This document shows positions 22,930 through 31,140 of a DNA stretch of 64,000 bases, piece after piece. Source of the DNA: Lysobacter sp. Root916 (GTDB taxonomy: Bacteria; Pseudomonadota; Gammaproteobacteria; Xanthomonadales; Xanthomonadaceae). Each line of letters opens with the position of its first letter. The stretch's first letter is position 1. The notes beneath the pieces were generated by a model, which worked only from the letters and a program-made list of their open reading frames with translations, made no database searches and was not told the origin of the DNA. The position numbers and the translations under genes are program-made. The stretch is from the NCBI RefSeq assembly GCF_001429785.1, contig NZ_LMJF01000015.1, forward strand, positions 196,550-260,549, in the 5' to 3' direction.

Positions 22930-24948
22930 TTAGCGCTCGCGCACCAGTCGGAAGCCGACGTCGTCGTAGCCGCGCGCGGCGGCCAGGGGGCGCTGGGCCT
23001 GGCGACTGCGCCAGGAAGCGCCGCTGGCCTGGCGCTGCTGGCAGTCGCGGCCGCAGTCGCGCAGCCACATCGACAGCGCGCGGCCGGGAGTGTCGTTGAG
23101 GTTCTCGGCCTCGGCCGCGGACGGCAGGCGGTAGCGGCGGCCGGTCTGCTGGCTGTACCACTGCGCATAGGCTTCGGCGTCGGCCTGCGAGACGCAGACC
23201 ACCGGCTCGCCGTCGCCCTGCTTGAAGCCCGGCGATTCCCAGTTGCGCGGCGCCAGCACGCGCAGCAGCGACGCGCGCTCGCGGCACAGCGCCGGGCTGC
23301 GGTTGCTGGCGCTGGCGAAGCGTGCGTACTCGGCGCGGCTGACCGGGCGCGGGCTCAGCGCGACGGTGATGCGGCTGTTGTCCTGGGTCAGGCTGCCGAC
23401 CGCGACCGTCTCGCCGGCGCGCAGGCCGCCGATCGCCTTGGCTTGCGCGATCAGGCGCGCCGAGGTGGCCTTGGGCAGGTCGAGTTCGGCCGCCAGCGCG
23501 GCCGAGCGCTGCGCGTCCTCGCGATCGTTGCGCTTGCCGTCCAGTTCGATGCGCGCCTGCAGCGCGGCCACGGCCTGTTCGCGCAACGCGCGCATCGCGG
23601 GCGAGTCGGCGCTGCCGGTCTGCTGGGCCAGGGTGGTGGCGTTGAGCATGTGTTCGCGCGCGCGCTGATCGTTGCGCTCGCGCACGGCCGCGGCGAGCTG
23701 GTCGCCCAGCGCGCGGGTGAGTTCGGTCACGCCCGCGCGCACGTCCGGACTGGTGCTGTCGGCGTGCCAGGCGGTGAGCAGGCTGTTGTAGGCGTTGCCG
23801 TCGGCCGGCGCGGTCAGCTTGCCCAGGCGGATGTAGCGGCGCGCTTCCTCCAGCGAACGCTGCAGCGGCGCTTCCGGCAGCGGCGCGAGCATGGCGTCGG
23901 TGGGGTCGCCGGCGGCAGGGCTGGCCACCGCGCTGGCCGGCGCGGCGGCCGCGCGTTCGACCCGGAAGAATTCGTCGTCCTGGGCGCTGCTCAGGCCGAA
24001 GCCGATCGCGACCACCGCCACCGCGGCCACCGCCACGCCGGCCCACAGCGGCACCGCCCACTGGCGCAGGCGGTTGCGGCGCGGCATCAGGCGCTTGAGG
24101 CTGTGCACGAAACCGCTGCGCTGCACATCGGCCAGCGCTTCGGTCATTTCGGCCGCGTCCTGGAAACGCTGGCCGGGTTGCTTGGCCAACGCGCGGTTCA
24201 TGAAGCGCTGCCAGTGACGCAGGTGCTGCGGCAGCTTGGGAATCGGATCCTGCGCGTGCATCACCGCCATCGACAGCGCATCGGCGGCCTCGAAGGGCAG
24301 GCGGCCGGTCAGCATTTCCCAGCCCAGCACGCCCAGGCTGTAAAGGTCGGCGCGGCCGTCGACGTCTTCGCCGCGCGCCTGTTCCGGCGCCATGTAGGCG
24401 GTGCTGCCCACGGCCAGGCCGGCCGCGGTCACGCGCGGGCCGAAGCCGCGCCGCAGGGCGATACCGAAGTCGGCCAACAGCGGGCGCTCGGCGTCGTCGA
24501 ACAACACATTCTCGGCCTTGACGTCGCGATGCACGACGCCGCGCGCATGCGCGTAGTCCAGCGCCGACAGCAGCGTCTCCATGATCGAGATCGCGCGCGG
24601 CTCGTCCTTGCTCAGATCGCGCTGACCCAGATGGCCGCGCGCCAGATACGGCATGGCGTAATAGGGCAGCCCTTCGCGGGTGCGTCCGACTTCGTGGATC
24701 ACCACGACGTTGGGGTGTTCGAGTCTTGCGATGGTGCGCACTTCGTTTTCGAAGCGGCGGCGGCTGACTTCGTCCGACAGCGCCAACGGCAGCATGACCT
24801 TGATCGCGACTTCGCGCGCCAAGCCGATCTGTTCGCCCAGGTATACCGTCGACATGCCGCCGTGATTGATCACGCGGCGCAGGCGATAGCCGGCGATCTC
24901 CGGCAACGGCGCTGAGTCTTCGTGCGGATTTTGTGTAGACCTGGACAT
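22930..24948 (-). CDS. Ser/Thr protein kinase with C-terminal FGE/sulfatase-modifying-like domain
   Basis: 672 residues. The N-terminal PknB-type kinase (20-285) has the Gly loop INHGGMSTVY, catalytic lysine K50 (VAIK), HRDVKAEN with D142 and DFG with D160, so it should be active. A single membrane helix lies near 305-327 (AVPLWAGVAVAAVAVVAIGF), then a helical periplasmic region. The end is a truncated formylglycine-generating-enzyme-like domain (PVSRAEYARFA, EPVVCVSQADAEAYAQWYS, YRLPSAAEAE). The FGE part probably binds rather than catalyses. It is first in a minus-strand series with DUF502 and the dehydrogenase. Confidence 0.9.
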   Translation of the reverse strand: MSRSTQNPHEDSAPLPEIAGYRLRRVINHGGMSTVYLGEQIGLAREVAIKVMLPLALSDEVSRRRFENEVRTIARLEHPNVVVIHEVGRTREGLPYYAMPYLARGHLGQRDLSKDEPRAISIMETLLSALDYAHARGVVHRDVKAENVLFDDAERPLLADFGIALRRGFGPRVTAAGLAVGSTAYMAPEQARGEDVDGRADLYSLGVLGWEMLTGRLPFEAADALSMAVMHAQDPIPKLPQHLRHWQRFMNRALAKQPGQRFQDAAEMTEALADVQRSGFVHSLKRLMPRRNRLRQWAVPLWAGVAVAAVAVVAIGFGLSSAQDDEFFRVERAAAAPASAVASPAAGDPTDAMLAPLPEAPLQRSLEEARRYIRLGKLTAPADGNAYNSLLTAWHADSTSPDVRAGVTELTRALGDQLAAAVRERNDQRAREHMLNATTLAQQTGSADSPAMRALREQAVAALQARIELDGKRNDREDAQRSAALAAELDLPKATSARLIAQAKAIGGLRAGETVAVGSLTQDNSRITVALSPRPVSRAEYARFASASNRSPALCRERASLLRVLAPRNWESPGFKQGDGEPVVCVSQADAEAYAQWYSQQTGRRYRLPSAAEAENLNDTPGRALSMWLRDCGRDCQQRQASGASWRSRQAQRPLAAARGYDDVGFRLVRER

Positions 24949-25011
24949 CGCGGCCCCCTGTCGCGAGTGCCCAGCATACGCTGATGCGTGCCGGGACTGA
25001 CCACACTCACA

Positions 25012-25028
25012 TCACGCAAATTACGTGA
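25012..25028. promoter_or_regulatory. Inverted repeat upstream of the kinase gene
   Basis: TCACG-N7-CGTGA, 64 bases upstream of the kinase start, in an AT-richer patch. The spacing is like that of a dimeric regulator site. It is not the CRP/Clp consensus. The regulator is unknown. Confidence 0.35.
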
Positions 25029-25212
25029 AGACGCGCCATCCATTGTCGCGCACGCCCATTGTGCCTCGTTGCAAGCGCAAGGCGACAGGCCATCGCGTGC
25101 GACAGGCGCGCAAGCACCTGGAGTGTGTCGGGAATGGCCCTATTACGTCAGAAATAGACCGTAGCCGGTCTTCACATCCTGCTTGCCGACGTGTTGCGCA
25201 CAGCGCCGTGCC

Positions 25213-25665
25213 TCAGTCGCGGCCGGGTTTGCGGCGCACGTAGAGCTGTTTGCGCACGCGCGCGACCACCTCGCCGGCGCCGTCGATCACGTCGGTGTCG
25301 AACCAGCGCAGGGTTTTCTCGCCGCCGGCGGTGGCCTCGCGCAGCTCCTGCAACACCTGCTCGTCGAGCGCGAATTCGGCGTGCACGGTGCCGCGGCCGG
25401 GCTTCACGAATTCGATCGCGCCGGCCTTGTCCCAGACGATGTAGTCGCGGCCTAGCGCATTGAGCGCGAGCAGCATCCAGAACGGATCGGTCATCGAAAA
25501 CAGGCTGCCGCCGAAGTGGGTGCCGACGTAGTTGCGGTTCCACGGCCGCATCCGCAGTTCGACCCGCGCGTGACGGTAGTCGGGCGCGATCTCGCGCACC
25601 CGGATGCCGCTGAACAGGAACGGCGGCCACAGGTTGAGGCCGAGTTTCAGGGTGTTGGCTTTCAT
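25213..25665 (-). CDS. DUF4442 hotdog-fold thioesterase-like protein
   Basis: 150 residues of hotdog fold. The pattern WNRNYVGTHFGGSLFSMTDPFWMLLAL is the helix and catalytic-region signature of DUF4442 proteins, related to PaaI/YiiD-type acyl-CoA thioesterases. The residue equivalent to the PaaI catalytic Asp lies in the MTDPFW segment. The likely reaction is hydrolysis of an acyl-CoA or similar thioester in the cytoplasm, with substrate unknown. The gene stands alone, with a palindrome 36 bases upstream that may be its operator. Confidence 0.8.
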   Translation of the reverse strand: MKANTLKLGLNLWPPFLFSGIRVREIAPDYRHARVELRMRPWNRNYVGTHFGGSLFSMTDPFWMLLALNALGRDYIVWDKAGAIEFVKPGRGTVHAEFALDEQVLQELREATAGGEKTLRWFDTDVIDGAGEVVARVRKQLYVRRKPGRD

Positions 25666-25700
25666 GCGCGGTCGCGGCGGGCGGGGGCGCTCAGCCTGCC

Positions 25701-25714
25701 ATACGCATGCGTAT
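25701..25714 (-). promoter_or_regulatory. Perfect 14-bp palindrome, probable operator of the DUF4442 gene
   Basis: ATACGCATGCGTAT, next to a TTGACT (25715-25720, minus strand) that could be a -35 hexamer, 36 bases before the DUF4442 start. A palindrome just behind a -35 element fits a repressor site, for example of the TetR class. The regulator is not encoded nearby. Confidence 0.5.
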
Positions 25715-25746
25715 AGTCAAGGGCGGGGAGTGAGCTTGGAGGGGTG

Positions 25747-25776
25747 AGGAGCGAGCGAAGGCGGGCGCTCGCTCCT
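25747..25776 (-). repeat. GAGTGAGGAG-type inverted repeat downstream of thioredoxin gene
   Basis: An 11-bp perfect stem (25747-25757 with 25766-25776) in a stretch related to the 28-bp hairpin at 59477-59551 (GGGGTGAGGAGCGAGCG against GGAGTGAGGAGTGAGCG). It lies 15 bases past the thioredoxin-like gene stop and may serve as its terminator. Confidence 0.55.
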
Positions 25777-25790
25777 GGGGACGGGGCGGC

Positions 25791-26663
25791 TCAGAACAGC
25801 AGCGAGGACATCTTGCGGCGGTAGCGGCCGACCAGGTCTTCGTCCTCGACCACGCGGAAGGCGTCGATCAAGGCCTTGCGCGGCAGGCCGTCCTGGTAGG
25901 CGCGGTCGCGGCGCAGCATCTCGATGAACTGCTCCAGCGCGGCTTCGGACTGGCCGCCGATCAGGCGGTGCGCGCCGAGCAGGTGGCGTGCGCGCAGGTC
26001 GGTCTCGTCGCTGGCGATCGCCGCCTCCAGCACTTCCGGCGCGGGCGCGTCCTTGAGCAGGGCGGCGAAGCCCAGGCGCGCGCGGGCGCGCAGGGCGCGG
26101 TCGTCGGTGGCCAGGTTGGCGGGCAGCCCGTCCAGCAGTTGCTCGGCCTCGTGAGCGGCGCCGGTGCGCAGCAGGGCCAGCGCCAGTTCGAGCTTGCGCT
26201 CGTCCTGATCGGGCTCGGCCGCGACTTCGGCGCGCAGGCGCAGCACTTCGGCATGCGGGTCCAGCGTGGGCTCCGGCGCCTCGGCCACGGGTTCCTCGAC
26301 GGCGGCGGCCGGCTGGATGCCGTGGTGGCTGAGGAATTCGCGCAGCTGGCCCTCGGGCAGCGCGCCCGGGAAGCCGTCGACGAGTTGACCGTCCTTGACC
26401 AGGTACACGGTCGGGATCGAGCGGATCTGGAACATGCCGGCCAGCTGCTGCTCGGCGTCCACGTCGACCTTGGCCAGGACGAAGGCGCCGTTGTACTCGC
26501 CGGCCAGCTTTTCCAGCAGCGGCCCGAGGGTCTTGCAGGGCTCGCACCAGGCGGCCCAGAAGTCGACCAGGACCGGCGTCTGCAGCGAACGCTGCAGGAC
26601 CTCGGCCTCGAAGCGGTCGGTGGTGGCGTCGAAGACGTGCGGCTGCGGAGCGGAGACGGTCAT
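25791..26663 (-). CDS. cnoX: CnoX/YbbN-type thioredoxin with TPR domain
   Basis: 290 residues from ATG 26663; longer frames lack support. The N-terminal thioredoxin fold (about 10-115) has the active site WCEPCK, the cis-Pro region IRSIPTVYL and FWAAWCEPC. The C-terminal 150 residues are helical TPR-like repeats (LELALALLRTGAAHEAEQLLDGLP). This architecture is that of CnoX, a holdase that protects proteins from oxidative aggregation and hands them to GroEL. E. coli CnoX has SxxC, whereas this one keeps both cysteines and may also be redox active. It is divergent from the membrane-protein/XRE unit. Confidence 0.88.
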   Translation of the reverse strand: MTVSAPQPHVFDATTDRFEAEVLQRSLQTPVLVDFWAAWCEPCKTLGPLLEKLAGEYNGAFVLAKVDVDAEQQLAGMFQIRSIPTVYLVKDGQLVDGFPGALPEGQLREFLSHHGIQPAAAVEEPVAEAPEPTLDPHAEVLRLRAEVAAEPDQDERKLELALALLRTGAAHEAEQLLDGLPANLATDDRALRARARLGFAALLKDAPAPEVLEAAIASDETDLRARHLLGAHRLIGGQSEAALEQFIEMLRRDRAYQDGLPRKALIDAFRVVEDEDLVGRYRRKMSSLLF

Positions 26664-26735
26664 GGGCGGTCCTGCGTAAACGATCAGCCGGACATGGTGC
26701 CAGCCCGGGGCGAATCCAAGACATGTAAAAAATAC

Positions 26736-26774
26736 TTGACATGCGTTGGAGCAAATGTAATGTACAGCGTACAT
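26736..26774 (+). promoter_or_regulatory. Promoter and overlapping operator of the membrane-protein/XRE unit
   Basis: TTGACA (26736-26741), 16-bp spacer, TAATGT (26758-26763). Overlapping the -10 is an inverted repeat ATGTAC-AGC-GTACAT (26760-26774). Repressor binding here would block RNA polymerase, and the small XRE regulator two genes on is the obvious candidate. The start codon is 23 bases downstream, behind GGGGAAG. Confidence 0.65.
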
Positions 26775-26796
26775 ATTGTCTGGCGGGGAAGACACC

Positions 26797-27426
26797 ATGA
26801 TGACGCGTAGCTGGGGCTTGGCCGGGTTGCTGGCGGTGGCGGGGCTGTCGCTGTGGCTGCTGATCGCCAACCCGTCGGCGGTGCTGGGCTTCGACGGTGG
26901 CAAGGTCGGGGTGGCCTTGCTGGTCACCGCGGCCTGGGGCTCGTTGCTGTTGCTGCATCGGGTACCGCGTTCCGAGTTCGAGGGCCGCGCCGCCCTGGGC
27001 GAATGGCGGGCCTGGATCGGCCTGGGGTTCATGCTCGTCGCGGTGGCCTATTACCTGGCCAAGGTGCAGGTGTTCCAGGGCGCCGAGCTGTGGCGCAATC
27101 CGGAGGCCGGCGCGGTCGGGCGCCATCTGGTGCTGCTGCTGATCGCCTGGGCGGTGCTGTCGCAGGTGCTGGGCTCGCGATGGCGCGGCGCGGTCGGCGA
27201 GGACGAGCGCGACCGCGAGATCGCCCGTCACGCCGCCGATTGGGGCCACGGCGCGCTGATCTTCGGCGTGATCGGGATCGCGGTGACGCTGGGCCTGAGC
27301 CCGGCCTCGCGCCTGGCCTGGGCGACGCCGGCGATGGTGTCCAGCCTGTTGGTGTTCGCGCTGATGTGGGGCTGGCTGTGCGAGTACGCGGCCAGCGCGG
27401 TCTACTACTGGCGCGATCGGCACTGA
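26797..27426 (+). CDS. Integral membrane protein next to an XRE regulator
   Basis: 209 residues from ATG 26797 (GGCGGGGAAG upstream). Four to five membrane helices occur in pairs ([69 protein letters not shown]). It resembles the DUF2178-like membrane proteins that often precede a 70-residue XRE regulator. No catalytic residues are evident. It lies 8 bases before the regulator gene and shares a regulated promoter. Its role is unknown; membrane stress or a drug-related function is only a guess from family context. Confidence 0.7.
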   Translation: MMTRSWGLAGLLAVAGLSLWLLIANPSAVLGFDGGKVGVALLVTAAWGSLLLLHRVPRSEFEGRAALGEWRAWIGLGFMLVAVAYYLAKVQVFQGAELWRNPEAGAVGRHLVLLLIAWAVLSQVLGSRWRGAVGEDERDREIARHAADWGHGALIFGVIGIAVTLGLSPASRLAWATPAMVSSLLVFALMWGWLCEYAASAVYYWRDRH

Positions 27427-27434
27427 GCGCGCGC

Positions 27435-27650
27435 ATGGTCGCCACCCCGATCCGCAACCACATCCGCCGCCTGCGCTTCGAGCGCGGCGAAATGACCCAG
27501 CAGGCGCTGGCCGACGCCTGCGGCGTGACCCGCCAGACCATCATCGCGCTGGAGGCCGGACGCTACGCGCCGTCGCTGGAACTGGCGTTCCGGATCGCGC
27601 GCGCGTTCGAAGTCGGCGTCGAGGACGTATTCGTATGGGAGTTGCCGTGA
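27435..27650 (+). CDS. XRE-family transcriptional regulator, short HTH protein
   Basis: 71 residues made of little more than one HTH_3 domain ([29 protein letters not shown] at about 21-49), followed by [14 protein letters not shown], typical of the YozG/HTH-only subgroup. These dimerise and repress the promoter of their own operon. The inverted repeat at 26760-26774 is the likely target. It is embedded between two membrane-protein genes with almost no spacing; the stop overlaps the next start (GTGA). Confidence 0.85.
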   Translation: MVATPIRNHIRRLRFERGEMTQQALADACGVTRQTIIALEAGRYAPSLELAFRIARAFEVGVEDVFVWELP

Positions 27651-28246
27651 AATCCTGGAAATCGATCGCGGCCGCGGCCGCGCTGCTGTCCTTCGTACTG
27701 GCGCTGGCGGGTTTCGGCGCGGCGTTCGACGGCTATGCGCATACCCAACATCCGGTCGCGTGGCTGGGCGGCTCGGGCGTGCCTTACGCGCGGTGGTTCA
27801 ACCTGTTCGCGTTCGTGCTGCCGGGCCTGCTCGCCGCGGCGGTGGCGCTGGGGCTGCGCGAAGCGCTGGCCGGCACGCGCTGGAGCGTGCGCGTGGGTAC
27901 GCAGCTGGTGTTGTTGTCGGCCTTGGCTTTCGCCGCGCAGGGCCTGCTGCCGCTGGACACGCAGGACTTCGACTCCGCGCCCAGCCGCCTGCATGCGACG
28001 GTGTGGCTGCTGTGGTGGCTGGCCTTCGCCGCGGGCGCATTCGCGATCGCGCTGGGCAGCCGCAGCCGCGCGCGTCCGGAGCTGCACACGCTGAGCCTGG
28101 CCAGCTTGGTTGCCGCGCTGGCGGTGCTGCTGTTCGCGCTGGTGCTGCCCTCGCTGCTGCCGGCGGGTCTGGCCCAGCGCGCGGCGTTCGCGACCTGGCT
28201 GCTGTGGTGGCTGGTCGCGGCGCGCGCACGGGCGGCGCCTCGCTGA
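27647..28246 (+). CDS. DUF998 family membrane protein
   Basis: 199 residues from GTG 27647, overlapping the regulator's stop by four bases; ATG 27635 is a possible longer start. Six membrane helices with the DUF998 pattern: helix 1 followed by [25 protein letters not shown], then [24 protein letters not shown] in mid-sequence. Function is unknown; it has no catalytic motif. Third gene of the XRE unit, so it is presumably under the same repressor. It converges with the SemiSWEET gene with only 3 bases between the stop codons. Confidence 0.75.
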   Translation: MKSWKSIAAAAALLSFVLALAGFGAAFDGYAHTQHPVAWLGGSGVPYARWFNLFAFVLPGLLAAAVALGLREALAGTRWSVRVGTQLVLLSALAFAAQGLLPLDTQDFDSAPSRLHATVWLLWWLAFAAGAFAIALGSRSRARPELHTLSLASLVAALAVLLFALVLPSLLPAGLAQRAAFATWLLWWLVAARARAAPR

Positions 28247-28249
28247 GCC

Positions 28250-28501
28250 TCAGCCGTATTTGAGTTTCAGACCCAGGATGGTCGCCGCCAGCGCGAAGGT
28301 GATCGCGTTGGACACGATCATCGGCCAGGAGTGCAGGGCCAGGCCGTAGCCGAACCAGAAGCCGACCCCGAGGGTGAACACCACGTACATGCCCAGCGAG
28401 ATGCCGCGCGTGTCGCGGCTGCGGATGGTCTTCACCGCCTGCGGCAGGAACGACAGCGTGGTCAGGGTCGCGGCGACGTAACCCATCCATTCCAGATCCA
28501 T
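28250..28501 (-). CDS. SemiSWEET sugar transporter
   Basis: 83 residues and three membrane helices: a single SemiSWEET triple-helix bundle of the MtN3/PQ-loop family. The PQ motif is in TTLSFLPQAVKTIRSRDTRGISLGMY, and an Asn in the last helix (IVSNAITFALA) is the substrate-contact type residue. SemiSWEETs work as dimers and move sugars passively across the inner membrane. Length and motif fit the family exactly. The transported sugar cannot be told. It is probably read as a single gene. Confidence 0.9.
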   Translation of the reverse strand: MDLEWMGYVAATLTTLSFLPQAVKTIRSRDTRGISLGMYVVFTLGVGFWFGYGLALHSWPMIVSNAITFALAATILGLKLKYG

Positions 28502-28546
28502 CGCGGCGCTCCCCGTGGTTGCCCGGCCTGGATGCCGAAGCTGATG

Positions 28547-29230
28547 CTAGCCCCGCAAGGGTTTGCAGGGCAGCAGAAAATCGATGTGGTAGTGCTCGTC
28601 GTGGCGCACCCAGGCTTGGCCCTGCATGAAGCGGATATGCCGCTTGAGGTAGGCGCCGCGTCGGGTCCGGTACAGCTGCGGCAGGTAGGCCGGTTCGAAG
28701 ATCACGCGGGAGATGCCGACGCCCTGTTTCGCGGCCGCGACCTGCACGGCGTGCAGGTGATCGGCGATCGCCTCGAAATCGATGCGCAGCTCGCCGTAAC
28801 GTGCCTGGGCGTCGAACTCGATGTCGTAGCCGAACCGGTTGGCGATGCTGGTGGGCAAGGCGACCGAGCGTCCGCGTGCGTCCAGCACCGGCACCATGAA
28901 ATCCACGGCCAGACCGTTCTGGTGGGTGCGATGCGGTTGGATGCGGCCGCCCACGGCCCAGCCGGATTCGCCGTACATGTAGGTGGTCGCGGGGCGCGTA
29001 CGCGCGAGCTCCGCGTAGGCATCCGCGATCGAGCGTTGCACCTTGGCATGCGCGTAGGTGCGACCCAGTCCCACGCCGACGCTGCTGTAGGGCACGAAAT
29101 TGCGGCCCGAGCCCGGCAGCTGCACGCCGTGCTCGAGCCGGCCTTTGCCCGGCGTGCCGTAGCAGACGCTGTCGGCCGCGCTGGCCCAGGCCGGCGCCAG
29201 CGCGAGGATCAGCGCCGCCAGGCGCCGCAT
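28547..29230 (-). CDS. Penicillin-insensitive murein endopeptidase-like protein
   Basis: 227 residues: signal peptide MRRLAALILALAPAWASA, then an M74/LAS-type metallopeptidase domain. Zinc and catalytic residues appear in HRTHQNGLAVDFMVPV (H..H......D) and in the C-terminal HDEHYHIDFLLPC (HxxHxH). MepA enzymes cut D-Ala-meso-DAP cross-links of peptidoglycan in the periplasm; the N-terminal part differs from E. coli MepA, so the exact bond is uncertain. Cysteines at the start and end of the mature part (VCYGTPG, LLPCKP) may form a disulfide. It lies 11 bases after the amidohydrolase gene. Confidence 0.75.
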   Translation of the reverse strand: MRRLAALILALAPAWASAADSVCYGTPGKGRLEHGVQLPGSGRNFVPYSSVGVGLGRTYAHAKVQRSIADAYAELARTRPATTYMYGESGWAVGGRIQPHRTHQNGLAVDFMVPVLDARGRSVALPTSIANRFGYDIEFDAQARYGELRIDFEAIADHLHAVQVAAAKQGVGISRVIFEPAYLPQLYRTRRGAYLKRHIRFMQGQAWVRHDEHYHIDFLLPCKPLRG

Positions 29231-29241
29231 CGCGGGCGACC

Positions 29242-30549
<1,308 letters not shown>

Positions 30550-30727
30550 CGTGGATTCCGGCTGTGCACGTGAAGAATGGGGCGCGCCATACGCTAGCGC
30601 ACCGAAAGAGAATGCGACCGACTTCGCACATGCCGGTCCGAATGCGGTGACAATCGCCCGCGCGGCCCGGGAATGGGCCGCCGCAGCATGCAAGCGAACC
30701 TTTGCGGAAATCAACAGGAGTTCGTCC

Positions 30728-30889
30728 ATGAAACTGACGCTCTGTCTGCTCCTCGCCGTCGTCGCGGTGTTGCCGACCCTGGCCCTGGCGACCACCCAGC
30801 CTCTGCTCCTGTGCCCGATCGGGCAAAGGGCGACGCCGGTATACGACAGCAACGGCAAGGTGATTGCCTGGGTGTGCACCAAGCGCTGA
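30728..30889 (+). CDS. Small secreted protein, 53 residues
   Basis: [21 protein letters not shown] is a clear signal peptide, leaving about 32 residues with two cysteines ([12 protein letters not shown] ... WVCTKR) that could be disulfide-linked. CAGGAG lies eight bases upstream of the ATG, a strong ribosome site. No family was recognised. The gene is divergent from the amidohydrolase. A GC-rich hairpin (30911-30938) follows. An earlier in-frame start would read through a promoter-like gap and is not supported. Confidence 0.65.
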   Translation: MKLTLCLLLAVVAVLPTLALATTQPLLLCPIGQRATPVYDSNGKVIAWVCTKR

Positions 30890-30910
30890 ATCCGCCGCAC
30901 CGTAAGGCGC

Positions 30911-30938
30911 GCCGCGGCCGGCACCGGCCGGCCGCGGC
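30911..30938 (+). terminator. GC-rich hairpin after the small secreted-protein gene
   Basis: An 11-bp perfect stem GCCGCGGCCGG / CCGGCCGCGGC with a 6-nt loop, 21 bases past the stop codon. It has no T-run, so it is a weak or Rho-assisted terminator at best. Confidence 0.4.
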
Positions 30939-31140
30939 GCATTGCGCGGCCGGCCCGAGGCGGTGGCGACCCTCGCCGGCGGCGGCTGGGCCGGTGCGCG
31001 GCACGCGGGAACATCGGCGAAAACGCGCGTAAACCGCTCCTGAGAGGCTTGCGGGCGTCGCGCCGAGCCGGCCGCCATGGCGGGCTTTTGTGCGCTGCGG
31101 TAGGCTTTCGGGTCTTTCCTTGCCCTGCCAGACCCCCTCC

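Noticed and set aside
22777-24915. Very long open frame antisense to the Ser/Thr kinase gene, and similar ones antisense to dnaE, leuS, yhdP and the FecR gene
   Set aside because: Long antisense frames are expected in very GC-rich DNA. Their peptides are Ala/Arg/Gly/His-rich without domains, while the opposite strand carries clear families.
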